Assembly: GCA_013360675.1 (NCBI GenBank)
Contig: JABWBB010000014.1
Location: 1 to 51,611, forward strand
DNA from: Phycisphaerales bacterium
GTDB taxonomy: Bacteria; Planctomycetota; Phycisphaerae; Phycisphaerales; UBA1924
DNA: 51,611 bases
Direction: 5' to 3'
A program made the position numbers and the translations under genes. Positions within the stretch are counted from its first letter, which is position 1; the number at the start of each line of letters is the position of its first letter. The notes beneath the pieces were generated by a model that saw only the letters and a list, made by a program, of their open reading frames with translations, ran no database searches and was not told the origin of the DNA. This document shows positions 35,835-44,752 of this stretch, in pieces.

Positions 35835-37298
35835 CTAGAGCAGTTTTTTCAGTTCTCGACGCATGATCTTTCCCGTCGCGTTGCGTGGCAGGGCCTCGAC
35901 CGCGCGGATGCTGTCGGGCACCTTGTACCCCGCCAGCCTCGCGCGGCACCACATCTGCAGCGCAGTCTGATCCAGGGCCTGCCCCTCGTGCAACTCGACG
36001 AACGCCGCGGGACGCTCACCCCGCATCGGGTCGCTCATGCCCACCACGCCGCTGTCCTTGACGCTGGGGTGAGCATTGAGGACTTCTTCGATCTCGCGAG
36101 GAAAGACGTTCTCGCCCCCGATGATGAGCATCTCCTTGATGCGCCCGGTGATGTACAGGTGCCCGTCCTCGTCAAGGCGTCCGATGTCCCCCGTGCGCAG
36201 GAAGCCGTCGGGCCCGATGGCCTTGGCCGTCTCTTCGGCGAGCCCGTAATACCCCTTCATGAGGTTGGGCCCGCAGATGCGGACCTCGCCGTCTTCGTTG
36301 GGTCCCACCTCGCGCCCGGTGTTGGGGTCGACGATCCGCTCGATCACCTCGGGCAGCGCCCGCCCCACGCTGTGGGCCCGCCATTCCTCGGGGCGGCACC
36401 AGTTCGTCACCGGCCCCGTCTCGGTCAGCCCGTACCCCTCGTTGATCGTCACGCCGAACCGCTCGCGGAAGCGCGAAAAGACAGCATCAGGCAGCGGCTC
36501 GCCCCCCGAGACGGCGTAGCGCAGCGAGGTAAAGTCCGCCGGCGTGGCCTCCTTGAGTGTCAGCAGCGCGTTGTACATCGAGGGGATGCCCACGAAGATG
36601 GTCGGGCGGTGCGTGCGGATCAGTCGCAGAATCTGCGTGGGCACGAATCGCGCCGAGTAGACCACCTTGATGCCGAACGTCAGCGGCAGCAGCGTGAGCA
36701 CGGTCAACCCGAAACTGTGAAACTGGGGAAGCACGCCCAGCATCACGTCGCGCCGGGTGAACGCCGCCCAGTCGCGCACCTGCCTCGCGTTGGCGCACAG
36801 GTTCCCGTGCGTGAGCATCACGCCCTTGGGCTTGCCGCTGGTGCCCGAGGTATAGAGCAGCACGGCCAGGTCCTCGTCCGACGCCGAGGCCGGCCAGATC
36901 GGATCGGGCACGCCCTTGAACGAGACCTCTTCGAGTTTCACTAGCGAGGGGATCCTGGGCTCATAGCCGAGGTGATCGAGCAGGGCCCCGGCGCTCACCA
37001 GTGTGTCGGTGCCGCAGTCGTCGATGACGTACTGCAGTTCGTCGCGCTTAAGCAGATAGTTGAGGGGGACGACCACCCGCCCGAGCATCCACCCGGCCAG
37101 AGCGGCCATGGCGCAGGCCCCGCTGGTGGGGACCATCACGCCCAGGGTTGAGGTGCGGTTCACCCCCGCCAGATGCCCCGCGAGGTGGGCCGCCCCCACC
37201 AGCAGGTCGATTCCGCGATAGGAACGCCGGTCGTCCACCATGCAGACCCGCGTGGGGCTTGCCAGGCAACGCCGGATGATGGGCCAATGAACCGACAC
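35835..37298 (-). CDS. Acyl-CoA synthetase/AMP-binding enzyme
   Basis: An adenylate-forming enzyme (487 residues) that activates a carboxylic acid with ATP and CoA. The P-loop-like [18 protein letters not shown], the YGLTETGP adenine loop, [18 protein letters not shown], the hinge [21 protein letters not shown] and the C-terminal [12 protein letters not shown] with the catalytic Lys are all present. The compact N-terminus suggests the medium/long-chain fatty acid CoA ligase group; a coumarate-type acid is also possible. The start is GTG at 37298 with AGGAGG six bases before it. It would supply acyl-CoA to the dehydrogenase and hydratases encoded at 9.9-14.7 kb. Confidence 0.9.
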   Translation of the reverse strand: MSVHWPIIRRCLASPTRVCMVDDRRSYRGIDLLVGAAHLAGHLAGVNRTSTLGVMVPTSGACAMAALAGWMLGRVVVPLNYLLKRDELQYVIDDCGTDTLVSAGALLDHLGYEPRIPSLVKLEEVSFKGVPDPIWPASASDEDLAVLLYTSGTSGKPKGVMLTHGNLCANARQVRDWAAFTRRDVMLGVLPQFHSFGLTVLTLLPLTFGIKVVYSARFVPTQILRLIRTHRPTIFVGIPSMYNALLTLKEATPADFTSLRYAVSGGEPLPDAVFSRFRERFGVTINEGYGLTETGPVTNWCRPEEWRAHSVGRALPEVIERIVDPNTGREVGPNEDGEVRICGPNLMKGYYGLAEETAKAIGPDGFLRTGDIGRLDEDGHLYITGRIKEMLIIGGENVFPREIEEVLNAHPSVKDSGVVGMSDPMRGERPAAFVELHEGQALDQTALQMWCRARLAGYKVPDSIRAVEALPRNATGKIMRRELKKLL

Positions 37299-37418
37299 GT
37301 GCGCCTCCTAGGCGGGCACCCGCGGCCCGTGGGGACCATGGTACCGCCACACCCCCACCCCCCGCAGACTGTCGCCCGACACCCCCGACGGCCGATCCAG
37401 TAGGAGATTCGGAGGTTC

Positions 37419-38222
37419 ATGCTCATGCGCACGCGGATGGTTCTGTCGCTCTTGGCCGCTCTGCTCGCCCAGATCGGGTGCCAGTCGTCCCCCACGACAA
37501 AGGGAAAGACGGATTACTCCCAGGCCTTTGCCCAGGGGAGGTACGCCGAGGCGTATGAGGAATCGACGCGGGTGGCCGGGTCGCCCGGGGCCACGGGCAA
37601 GGCACGGGCCGCGTTGGTCGCGGGGCTCTCGGCCCAGGCGCTGGGACGCCCCGACGACGCCGACCGGTGGCTGTGCCCCCTGACGGTTGAGCCCAACCGC
37701 GAGATCGCCGGGACCGCCGGGGCCGCCCTGGGCCTGATCGAGCAGGAACGAGGGCGACACGCCCAGGCCTCGACGCTGCTGCTCGGGGCGGCTGAAAAAC
37801 TCGAGGGGGCCGAATCGGCCCGGGCGTACATGTACGCGGGGGATTCGCTCGCCAAGCAGGGTCGCATTGCCGAATCGCGCAGCGCCTATCAGCAGGCCAC
37901 CGCTCGCGCGGGGTCTGACCGCGCCCTCAAGACCATGATCGCGGATCGCCAGACGGCGTCGACCGCGACCCGCAACACCGCATCGCCTGGGCCTGTGAAA
38001 TACGCGGTGCAGACCGGGGCGTTTACCTCCCGCGACAACGCCGTCAGCCAGGCGCGGGCCCTGGCCTCGCGTGGCTCGCCGCGGGTGGTGGAGATCACCG
38101 ACGCCAAGGGGCGGCGACTGTACGCGGTTCGGGTGGGCCTGTTTACCAGCCGCCAGGACGCCGAAAGCCTGCGGGCACGGGTTGGATCCACGGCCCGGGT
38201 GGTTGCGGCGTACGGGGAATAG
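37419..38222 (+). CDS. Exported SPOR-domain protein with helical repeat region
   Basis: A 267-residue exported protein. Residues 1-21 are a signal peptide ending at Cys21; the box before it (QIGC) is only a partial lipobox, so lipidation is possible but not certain. A central region (about 30-170) of Ala-rich helical pairs resembles TPR/Sel1-type repeats, including an EAYEES-type first helix. The C-terminal SPOR domain (about 188-267) shows YAVQTGAFTSRDNAVSQARAL and YAVRVGLFTSRQDAESLRAR. SPOR domains bind denuded peptidoglycan, so the protein probably works at the division septum or envelope. ATG with GGAGG. Confidence 0.82.
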   Translation: MLMRTRMVLSLLAALLAQIGCQSSPTTKGKTDYSQAFAQGRYAEAYEESTRVAGSPGATGKARAALVAGLSAQALGRPDDADRWLCPLTVEPNREIAGTAGAALGLIEQERGRHAQASTLLLGAAEKLEGAESARAYMYAGDSLAKQGRIAESRSAYQQATARAGSDRALKTMIADRQTASTATRNTASPGPVKYAVQTGAFTSRDNAVSQARALASRGSPRVVEITDAKGRRLYAVRVGLFTSRQDAESLRARVGSTARVVAAYGE

Positions 38223-38405
38223 GCAGGATCGGTGAGCCGATTTGGACGTGCTCGTGCAACCCCCGGGGCCGGCTGGGCGTACACCCGGTAGACTGAAATC
38301 CGCGCCGAGGCTGCCGGGCCGTGAGGCTGGGCAGTGTGGCGTGACGGAGTGGGTGGGCTCGCCCGTCTGGGCGCCCGCCGCCCCCTGAACGTGAGGGATA
38401 ACGCC

Positions 38406-39419
38406 ATGAGCATGAATCGGACTGTGGTCGGGCGATCCTGCGCGATGCTGGCGATCGGCTGGGGGACGCTGGCGTGGGCGCAGACGGACACGGTGCGCGA
38501 TGATGACGCCCCCGGGTGGCTCCGCCAGATCGTGCAGGACCAGGGGAGCCCGCAGGCCAGGGAATACGCCCGCCAGCGCAAGGTGCGCAAGGAACTCGAG
38601 CGCGAGATCCGCAAACTCCGCTTCGAGCACTTCCGCACCAAGAACACGGCCCTGCGCCAGGAGGGGATGCTCAAACTCCGCGAGTACACCGACCCCGCGG
38701 TCTTCCCGCTGCTCATCGAGATCTTCGAGCGCGACGACGCGCAGGTGCGCCTGGCCATCCTCGATCACATCATGGATACCGCTACCGACGAGGGGGACAC
38801 GACTCTCGCCTGGGTGGGCGTCTTTGACAAGGACGAAGCCATGCGCAAGGCGGCGATCGATCGCCTGCGCACGCGCATCGCCAAGGTCGGCCAGGCGCCG
38901 TACAACGTGCGCCTGGTCGTCTATCAGGGGCTGCGCTCGAAGCAGAACGCCACCATGGCGTCGGCGGCGAATCTCGCCAACATGATCAATCTCGCCGAGG
39001 CCATCCCGTGGCTCATCGCCTCGCAGGTGACGGGCTCGCCCCAGGGCGGGGGCGGCGGTGCGGGGCAGGATCAGTCGGGCTATCTCGCGTACATCGCCAT
39101 CGGGCGGCAGGTCGCGTTTGTGAGCGATCTCACGCCGGTGGTGGGCGAGGGAGCCGTGGCCTTTGACCCGCAGCTGAGCGTGGTGAACGAGGGCGTGCTG
39201 CTGCGCATCTCGGGAGCGACGGTCTATTCGTATCACACCGAGGTGCACGGCTCGCTGGTGGATCTCTCCACGCGGCTGTCGGGCGAATCGACGCGCGACT
39301 TGGGGTGGAATGTGCCTGCGTGGCAACGCTGGTACGCCCAGACCTTCGCGCCCGCGTGGGAGGCCAAGCAACGCGAGGCCAAGGCCGCGGAAACCAAGGC
39401 CGCCGCCGAGCCTCAGTAG
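38406..39419 (+). CDS. Exported helical-repeat protein of unknown function
   Basis: A 337-residue protein with a signal peptide (about 1-25, ending LAWAQ). The body contains pairs of helices reminiscent of HEAT repeats: FPLLIEIFERDDAQVRLAILDHIMD, then KAAIDRLRTRIAK and MASAANLANMINLAEAIPWLIASQ. A Gly/Gln-rich loop (SPQGGGGGAGQDQ) separates this from a beta-rich region. The last 40 residues are a Lys/Ala/Glu-rich charged helix. No catalytic motif is seen. The ATG at 38406 has a GAGGGA ribosome site; a second ATG six bases later is possible. A TAGACT hexamer at 38289-38294 could begin a leader of about 100 nt. It converges on acpS. Confidence 0.68.
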   Translation: MSMNRTVVGRSCAMLAIGWGTLAWAQTDTVRDDDAPGWLRQIVQDQGSPQAREYARQRKVRKELEREIRKLRFEHFRTKNTALRQEGMLKLREYTDPAVFPLLIEIFERDDAQVRLAILDHIMDTATDEGDTTLAWVGVFDKDEAMRKAAIDRLRTRIAKVGQAPYNVRLVVYQGLRSKQNATMASAANLANMINLAEAIPWLIASQVTGSPQGGGGGAGQDQSGYLAYIAIGRQVAFVSDLTPVVGEGAVAFDPQLSVVNEGVLLRISGATVYSYHTEVHGSLVDLSTRLSGESTRDLGWNVPAWQRWYAQTFAPAWEAKQREAKAAETKAAAEPQ

Positions 39420-39438
39420 CGCCGACCCCAGACCGGCG

Positions 39439-39825
39439 TTACGCCGCTCCCAGCCCGATGACCGAGGCGATGGCGTCGGTATCGGTGTGGCTGAGCGAGA
39501 CCAGCCAGCCCGTGATGCCGCGGCCTTGTGCTACGCGGGCCACCTCGCCCGAGAGCTGGATCGTCGGCTCGCCCGAGGGGCGCAGCACGACCTCGATGTC
39601 GGTGAAGGCCATGCCCTCGCGCAGGCCCGTGCCCAAGGCCTTGAAGACGGCTTCTTTCGCGGCGAAGCGAGCGGCCAGATGCTCGGCGGCACGCTTTCGG
39701 CCCTTGGCGTAGGCCTGCTCGGCGGGGGTGAAGACACGCTCGAGAAAGCGATCGTCGTGGCGCTCGAGCATGCCGCGGATGCGCTCCACGCGGATGAGAT
39801 CGATGCCGTGCGCGATCGTGTGCAT
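39439..39825 (-). CDS. acpS: Holo-[acyl-carrier-protein] synthase
   Basis: Transfers 4'-phosphopantetheine from CoA to acyl carrier protein. The 128-residue AcpS-type protein has the magnesium-binding Asp in GIDLIRVERI and the Glu in AARFAAKEAVFKALGTG, plus the WLVSLSHTD block. Length is standard. It is the last gene of the minus-strand block, 17 bases after the FmdB-like gene, so it is probably read through from the chaperone genes. Confidence 0.95.
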   Translation of the reverse strand: MHTIAHGIDLIRVERIRGMLERHDDRFLERVFTPAEQAYAKGRKRAAEHLAARFAAKEAVFKALGTGLREGMAFTDIEVVLRPSGEPTIQLSGEVARVAQGRGITGWLVSLSHTDTDAIASVIGLGAA

Positions 39826-39842
39826 GCGTGGGGCGTTCCTGC

Positions 39843-40166
39843 TCAGTCGCCCTTGGCTTTGGCCGAGGGCTTGGGCTTGGTCTCGACGCTGGGCGAACTC
39901 GACGCGGGCTTGGATTCAGGCTTGGCGTCGGCCTTGGTGGCCGTGCCCGGCGCGTCGGCGGCGGCGGACTTCTTGTACCCCTCGGTGCGGTAGTCAGTCT
40001 GGTAGAAGCCCGAGCCCTTGAAGAGGACGGCGGCCCCGGTGCCGATCAGGCGCTCGAGCGCGTTCTTGGCGCACTTGGGGCACTTGCGCTTCGGGGCGTC
40101 CTTCATGGATTGGAACGCTTCAAAGCGGTGGTCGCAGGCGTTGCAGCGATAGTCGTAGGTGGGCAT
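39843..40166 (-). CDS. FmdB-family zinc ribbon protein
   Basis: A 107-residue protein with the FmdB/CxxC_CxxC_SSSS regulatory zinc-ribbon: PTYDYRCNACDHRFEAFQ, then RKCPKCAKNAL, giving two CXXC pairs for one zinc. The LFKGSGFYQTDYR block after it is typical of the family. The last 35 residues are a low-complexity Ala/Lys/Ser tail. Named after a putative formamidase regulator, but its usual role is unknown. It follows grpE by 15 bases, so it belongs to the chaperone operon. Confidence 0.9.
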   Translation of the reverse strand: MPTYDYRCNACDHRFEAFQSMKDAPKRKCPKCAKNALERLIGTGAAVLFKGSGFYQTDYRTEGYKKSAAADAPGTATKADAKPESKPASSSPSVETKPKPSAKAKGD

Positions 40167-40181
40167 GGTGATGGGCTCGCA

Positions 40182-40712
40182 CTAGGGGGCGACGCTGACC
40201 TTGGCCGGGCGGATGACGCGGGTGCCCAGCGTGTCGCTGATCTGGTAGCCAGCCTGCAGCGTGGCGACGACCTGGCCGGGCTCGATCCCCTCGGCGGCCT
40301 GCTGCATGACGGCTTCGTGCTGGCCGGGGTGGAACACATCGCCCGGGCGCGGCATGATCGGCGCGACGCGGTGCTGCCCGAGAGCCTTGAGCAGTTCCTC
40401 GCGGATGGCCCGCATGCCGGCGATGAGTTGCTCCACGCCGCCCTTGCTCAGGTCCTGGTTGAGGGCGATGTCGAAGTGATCGATGACGCCCGCGACCGAC
40501 GAGGCGACGGCCTGCACACCCTGGGCCCGGGCCACGATCTCGTTCTGGGTCGAGCGGCGCTGGAAGTTCTGGAAATCGGCCATCGTGCGCAGAGCGCGGT
40601 TCTTGGCGTCTTCGAGTTCGGCCTCGAGCTCGACGAGGCGCTGGGCCAGTTCCGCGCCCTCGTCGGGCGTCGGGGCATCGGTCTCGGGGATGTCGTGTTC
40701 GTGGGGGTCCAT
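40182..40712 (-). CDS. grpE: Nucleotide exchange factor GrpE
   Basis: Releases ADP from DnaK to reset its cycle. The 176-residue protein has an acidic N-terminus, a long coiled-coil helix (about 22-60, ELAQRLVELEAELEDAKNR) and the C-terminal beta domain, with DVFHPGQHEAVM and the final QVVATLQAGYQISDTLGTRVIRPAKVSV. ATG at 40712 with AAGGA upstream; an in-frame TTG just before it is less likely. It follows dnaJ by 20 bases. No dnaK gene lies in the window. Confidence 0.95.
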   Translation of the reverse strand: MDPHEHDIPETDAPTPDEGAELAQRLVELEAELEDAKNRALRTMADFQNFQRRSTQNEIVARAQGVQAVASSVAGVIDHFDIALNQDLSKGGVEQLIAGMRAIREELLKALGQHRVAPIMPRPGDVFHPGQHEAVMQQAAEGIEPGQVVATLQAGYQISDTLGTRVIRPAKVSVAP

Positions 40713-40732
40713 GGCGATCAATCCTTGCCTGC

Positions 40733-41878
40733 TCAGCCCAGCAGATCTCGCATCTTCTTCAGGAAGCCGTGCGATTCGGGCATGACGTTCACGTCTTCGG
40801 TCTTGGCGAAGTCACGCAGCAGTTTTTCCTGCTCGGTGGTGAGGCGGCGCGGGATCTCGATGCGCACGAGCACGATCAGGTCGCCGCGTCGCCCCGTCTG
40901 AAGGTTGGGCAACCCTTTGCCGGTGATCTTGAAATGATCGTCGTGCTGCGTGCCGGGCGTGATCATGAGCGGGCAGGCACCGCCGATCGAGGGGACGTTG
41001 ATCTCGGCGCCCAGGGCGGCCTGCGAGAAACTGATGGGCAGTTCGATGATGAGGTGATCGCCCTGGCGTTTGTACATGTCGTGCTTGGCGATGTTGACCA
41101 GCACGTGGAGATCGCCGCGGATGCCCTTGCCGTCGGGCGAGACCTCGGGCGACGGGGGCTCGCCCTCGCCCTGGACACGGACGGCTTGGCCGGCGTGGAT
41201 GCCCGCGGGGATCTTGACCGTCAGGGATCGTTTGCGTGGGGAGCGTCCCTTGCCGCGGCAGGCGTCGCAGAACTCTTTGATGACCTTGCCGCGGCCTGCG
41301 CAGGCGGGGCAGTTGGTGACCATGCGGAACATGCCGCCCAGGCCGGTCTGCTGGACGCGCCCCTGGCCGTCGCAGGTGGGGCAGGTGACGGGCTTGGAGC
41401 CGGGCTTGGCGCCGGTGCCGGTGCACTTGTCGCAGACGTCCATACGGGTGAACTCGACGTCGCGCGAGGCGCCCGAGTCGACTTCTTCGAGGGTAAGGAG
41501 GACCTCGGTCTCGAGGTCGTAGCCGCGTGCGGGCCCGCGCTGGCGACCGCCCCCGCCGCCGCCCATCCCGCCGAAGATATCGTTGAACATCGAGAAGATG
41601 TCCGACGGGTCCATGCGGGAGAAGTCGTGGGTGGCGGGCCCGCCGCGCCCGCGGAGGCCTTCATGCCCGTACTGGTCGTAGATGGAGCGGCGCTGAGGGT
41701 CGGAGAGGACTTCGTAAGCCTCGGCGCATTCCTTGAACTTGACCTCGGCGGTGGCATCACCCGGATTGCGGTCCGGGTGATACTTCATGGCCAGGCGCCG
41801 GTACGAGCGCTTGATCTCATCACCGTCGGCGGTGCGCTCGACGCTGAGGATTTCGTAATAGTCGCGGGTCGTGGGCAA
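40733..41878 (-). CDS. dnaJ: Chaperone protein DnaJ
   Basis: Co-chaperone that delivers unfolded proteins to DnaK and stimulates its ATPase. Domains in order: J domain (about 5-70) with HPD at 34-36; a Gly/Arg-rich linker; the cysteine-rich domain with four CXXCXGXG-type repeats ([32 protein letters not shown]); and the C-terminal substrate-binding beta domains. Length 381 is standard. The start codon appears to be TTG (41876-41878), preceded by AAAGG, an unusual start for this gene. It is separated from the groEL genes by an AT-rich orphan ORF. Confidence 0.95.
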   Translation of the reverse strand: MPTTRDYYEILSVERTADGDEIKRSYRRLAMKYHPDRNPGDATAEVKFKECAEAYEVLSDPQRRSIYDQYGHEGLRGRGGPATHDFSRMDPSDIFSMFNDIFGGMGGGGGGRQRGPARGYDLETEVLLTLEEVDSGASRDVEFTRMDVCDKCTGTGAKPGSKPVTCPTCDGQGRVQQTGLGGMFRMVTNCPACAGRGKVIKEFCDACRGKGRSPRKRSLTVKIPAGIHAGQAVRVQGEGEPPSPEVSPDGKGIRGDLHVLVNIAKHDMYKRQGDHLIIELPISFSQAALGAEINVPSIGGACPLMITPGTQHDDHFKITGKGLPNLQTGRRGDLIVLVRIEIPRRLTTEQEKLLRDFAKTEDVNVMPESHGFLKKMRDLLG

Positions 41879-41919
41879 AGCTATATACCTTTGACGACAG
41901 TTCGCTATCTTCCACAGGT

Positions 41920-42585
41920 CTAATTTCTGTTTTCCTCAATTATTTTACGTATTCTTTCTTGCTCATCTATAATATTGATGTTATTAACTCGCAGCATGCC
42001 AGAACTGCTCCACCTTGCCATTTCTTTCGCAATACTTTCCAATTGCTTAGCACACGCCCTAACCGGATTTCGATCAGAAGCATCTGTGCCTTCGAACGAA
42101 GCTGCATCGACGACACTCTTGTCGATTAGATCGCGACGCCCATCATTATACTTTACATATATTATCAACGGACGATCGCCCAACGCATGCTGCAAGCCAC
42201 CATACTGGCCCCAGTTAAAAACGCGTCGATCGCCAGGGCCAAGCGCCGGAATGCCATTAATAAGCGGCCCATCCGCCATCGTTGTAATAGGGGCGTCCTT
42301 TGGAGGTCGTTCAATACCGAACGCCGCAATTGGAATTGCGCGATCCGGATGAAATGACAAATCGTAAGCCACTCCCCTGCCCACGTTCTCCACGTGTAAC
42401 AGCAACAAGGTTGGCGCCAATTCATCATGCACAACACGGACAATGACGCATGGCCTTGTCTGCGCCCGAAGCAATTTTCCTGTCAATATCACATATACAC
42501 AAGTGAGAATGGCGAGCAGGAGGGTTGCTACCGCAGTAATTCCACCACCAATCGTATTTATATCTATCTGTGCTAGATAATCCAT
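41920..42585 (-). CDS. AT-rich orphan gene: single-helix membrane protein of unknown function
   Basis: A 221-residue protein with one N-terminal membrane helix (about 13-36), a beta-rich segment with the pattern [22 protein letters not shown], and a charged helical C-terminus ending in a Glu/Arg/Asn-rich stretch. This layout is common among bacterial proteins of unknown role. Codon use is strikingly different from all neighbours (many ATA, AAT, TTA codons) and the whole island 41880-42680 is AT-rich, indicating recent horizontal acquisition. It interrupts the chaperone block between groEL and dnaJ on the same strand. No integrase or repeats border it. Confidence 0.65.
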   Translation of the reverse strand: MDYLAQIDINTIGGGITAVATLLLAILTCVYVILTGKLLRAQTRPCVIVRVVHDELAPTLLLLHVENVGRGVAYDLSFHPDRAIPIAAFGIERPPKDAPITTMADGPLINGIPALGPGDRRVFNWGQYGGLQHALGDRPLIIYVKYNDGRRDLIDKSVVDAASFEGTDASDRNPVRACAKQLESIAKEMARWSSSGMLRVNNINIIDEQERIRKIIEENRN

Positions 42586-42635
42586 AAACGGACATATATT
42601 CGTTTGTTTATACGTCCGCGTGTGTTGTTTACATC

Positions 42636-42664
42636 TCTGTATACATAACCAAACTATTTGTCAA
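42636..42664 (-). promoter_or_regulatory. Candidate sigma-70 promoter of the AT-rich orphan gene
   Basis: On the minus strand, TTGACA (42659-42664) and TACAGA (42636-42641) are 17 bases apart in the AT-rich spacer before the ORF at 42585. Several other TATA-like hexamers nearby make the exact choice uncertain. Confidence 0.35.
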
Positions 42665-42679
42665 TATGCAGAACGCGTA

Positions 42680-44299
42680 TCAGACCACCGAGCCCTCGGC
42701 GGGCGAGGCCTCTTCCTTCAGTTCGGTGATGAGCACATCGGTCGTGAGCATCAGCCCCGCCACGCTGGCGGCGTTGACGAGCGCGGTCTTGGCGACCAGG
42801 GCCGCGTCGATGATGCCGGCCTTGACGAGGTCGGTGTACTCGCCGGTGGCGGCGTTGAAGCCGTGGTTCCCGCCCTTGCCCTCGCGGACGCGTTCGGCGA
42901 CGAGGTCGCCGTCGTAGCCCGCGTTCTGGGCGATCTGCTTGATGGGGGCCTCGACGGCGCGGGCGACGATCTCGTAGCCCTGGCGCTCATCCTCGGACTT
43001 GACCTTCTTGGCCGCGGCGCGGATGGCCTCCTGCGTGCGGAGCAGGGCGACGCCGCCGCCGGCGACGTAGCCCTCCTTGGCCGCGGCGCGGGTGGACTTG
43101 AGGGCGTCGTCGACGAGGTCCTTGCGTTCCTTCATGGCGATCTCGGTGGCGCCGCCGACCGAGATGACCGCCACGCCGCTGGTGAGCTTGGCGAGGCGTT
43201 CCATCAGTTTCTCGCGGTCGTAGTCGCTGGTGGATTTTTCGTGCTGGGCGCGGATCTGGTCGGCCCGGGCCTTGAGATCGCTCTTCTTGCCCGCGCCTTC
43301 GATGATCGTGGTGTCGTCCTTGGTGACGATGATCTTCTTGGCGCGACCCAGTTCGTTGAGTTCGACGCTCTCGAGCGTGCGGCCCAGGTCCTCGCTCAGG
43401 AACGAGCCGCCGGTGAGGACGGCGATGTCGGCGAGCATGGCCTTGCGCCGGTCGCCAAAGCCCGGGGCCTTGACGGCGCAGATCTTGAGCGTGCCGCGCA
43501 GGCGGTTGACAACGAGCGTGGCCAGGGCCTCGTTCTCGACCTCTTCGGCGATGAGGAGGACGGGCTTGCCGGCCATGACGACCTTGTTGAGCAGGGGGAG
43601 GAGATCGGGCAGGTTGCTGATCTTCTTCTCGTAGATGAGGATGTAGCAGTCTTCGAGCACACACTCGGCGGTCTTGGGGTTGGTCATGAAGTAGGGCGAG
43701 AGGTAGCCCTTGTCGAATTGCATGCCCTCGACGTAATCGAGCGTGGTGTGGGCGGTCTTGCCGTCTTCGATTTCGCAGACGCCGTCGGCCCCGACGCGGG
43801 CGATGGCCTCGGCGATCAGTTCGCCCACCTCGGCATCATGGTTGGCCGAGACGGTGGCGACCTTCTTGTAGTCTTCCTTGCCCTTGCACTTGACGGCCAT
43901 GGCGTCGATGGCACCGGCGACAACGCCCGCGGCGTTGTTGATGCCGCGCTGCAGCAGCACGGGGTTCGCGCCCGCGGCGACGTAGCGGAGGCCCTCGGTG
44001 AAGATGGCCTGGGCCAGGACGGTGGCGGCGGTGGTCCCGTCGCCGGCCTTGTCGGCGGTGCGCTTGGCAACCTCGTTCACCATCTTGGCGCCCATCGCCT
44101 GGAAGGGCTCGGGGAGGATGACCTCCTTCGAGACGCTCACGCCGTCCTTGGTGATGTGCGGCCCGCCGTACGACTTCTCGATGACCACGTGGCGCCCGCT
44201 GGGGCCCATGGTGCACTTGACGGCGTCGGCGAGGGCGTCAACGCCCTTCTTCATCTCAAGAAGAGCCGCGTCCTGGAACATGATCTGCTTGGTAGCCAT
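42680..44299 (-). CDS. groEL: 60-kDa chaperonin GroEL, copy without GGM tail
   Basis: An ATP-driven folding-cage subunit of 539 residues. ATP-site motifs are present ([34 protein letters not shown]). The usual N-terminal TLGPKGRNVVLDKSFG reads [16 protein letters not shown], and the C-terminus ends ASPAEGSVV with no Gly-Gly-Met repeat. It is therefore the divergent paralogue, possibly with a different client set. It lies directly downstream of groES with its own ribosome site (GAGGGAA). In bacteria with several GroELs, tail-less copies are often specialised. Confidence 0.93.
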   Translation of the reverse strand: MATKQIMFQDAALLEMKKGVDALADAVKCTMGPSGRHVVIEKSYGGPHITKDGVSVSKEVILPEPFQAMGAKMVNEVAKRTADKAGDGTTAATVLAQAIFTEGLRYVAAGANPVLLQRGINNAAGVVAGAIDAMAVKCKGKEDYKKVATVSANHDAEVGELIAEAIARVGADGVCEIEDGKTAHTTLDYVEGMQFDKGYLSPYFMTNPKTAECVLEDCYILIYEKKISNLPDLLPLLNKVVMAGKPVLLIAEEVENEALATLVVNRLRGTLKICAVKAPGFGDRRKAMLADIAVLTGGSFLSEDLGRTLESVELNELGRAKKIIVTKDDTTIIEGAGKKSDLKARADQIRAQHEKSTSDYDREKLMERLAKLTSGVAVISVGGATEIAMKERKDLVDDALKSTRAAAKEGYVAGGGVALLRTQEAIRAAAKKVKSEDERQGYEIVARAVEAPIKQIAQNAGYDGDLVAERVREGKGGNHGFNAATGEYTDLVKAGIIDAALVAKTALVNAASVAGLMLTTDVLITELKEEASPAEGSVV

Positions 44300-44380
44300 G
44301 GCGATTCCCTCGTGGCAATGGATCTCTGAATATCAGTCGGTCGCGCGGAATAGCCCCACGCGGGTGGGGCCGGCTGTGGT

Positions 44381-44671
44381 TCAGCCTTCGATGACGCCCA
44401 GGAGTTCGGACTCGCGCAGGATCAGGTGCTTGATGCCCTTGATCTCGACCTCGGTCCCCGCGTACTTGCCGTAGACCACCGTGTCGCCCTTGCGGACGGT
44501 CATCTCGGCGCGCTTGCCGTTGTCCAGGCGCTTGCCCGGGCCGGTGGCGATGATCTGCCCGCGGACGGGCTTTTCCTTGGCGCCCTCGGGGAGATAGATG
44601 CCCGAGGCGGTCTTCGACTCGGCCTCGATGGGCTTGACCAGAACGCGATCTTCAAGCGGCTTGACGCCCAT
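44381..44671 (-). CDS. groES: 10-kDa co-chaperonin GroES
   Basis: The lid of the GroEL cage. The 96-residue protein contains VKPLEDRVLVKPIEAESKTASGIYLPEGAKEKP, where the mobile loop that contacts GroEL is the SKTASGIYLP region, and the C-terminal VVYGKYAGTEVEIKG and ILRESELLGVIEG strands. A GGAGCAT ribosome site precedes the ATG. It is the only GroES in the window and sits between two groEL genes, so it may serve both. Confidence 0.96.
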   Translation of the reverse strand: MGVKPLEDRVLVKPIEAESKTASGIYLPEGAKEKPVRGQIIATGPGKRLDNGKRAEMTVRKGDTVVYGKYAGTEVEIKGIKHLILRESELLGVIEG

Positions 44672-44752
44672 GTTTCATGCTCCGTGAAAAGGTCTTGGTG
44701 AACCGTTGTGACAAAGGCGTGGGGTTCACGCCGTGTGGTGTGTGATTGACGC

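Noticed and set aside
44716..44732. A small hairpin between groEL and groES
   Set aside because: Six-bp stem with only three T residues; too weak to call a terminator, and the genes are probably co-transcribed.
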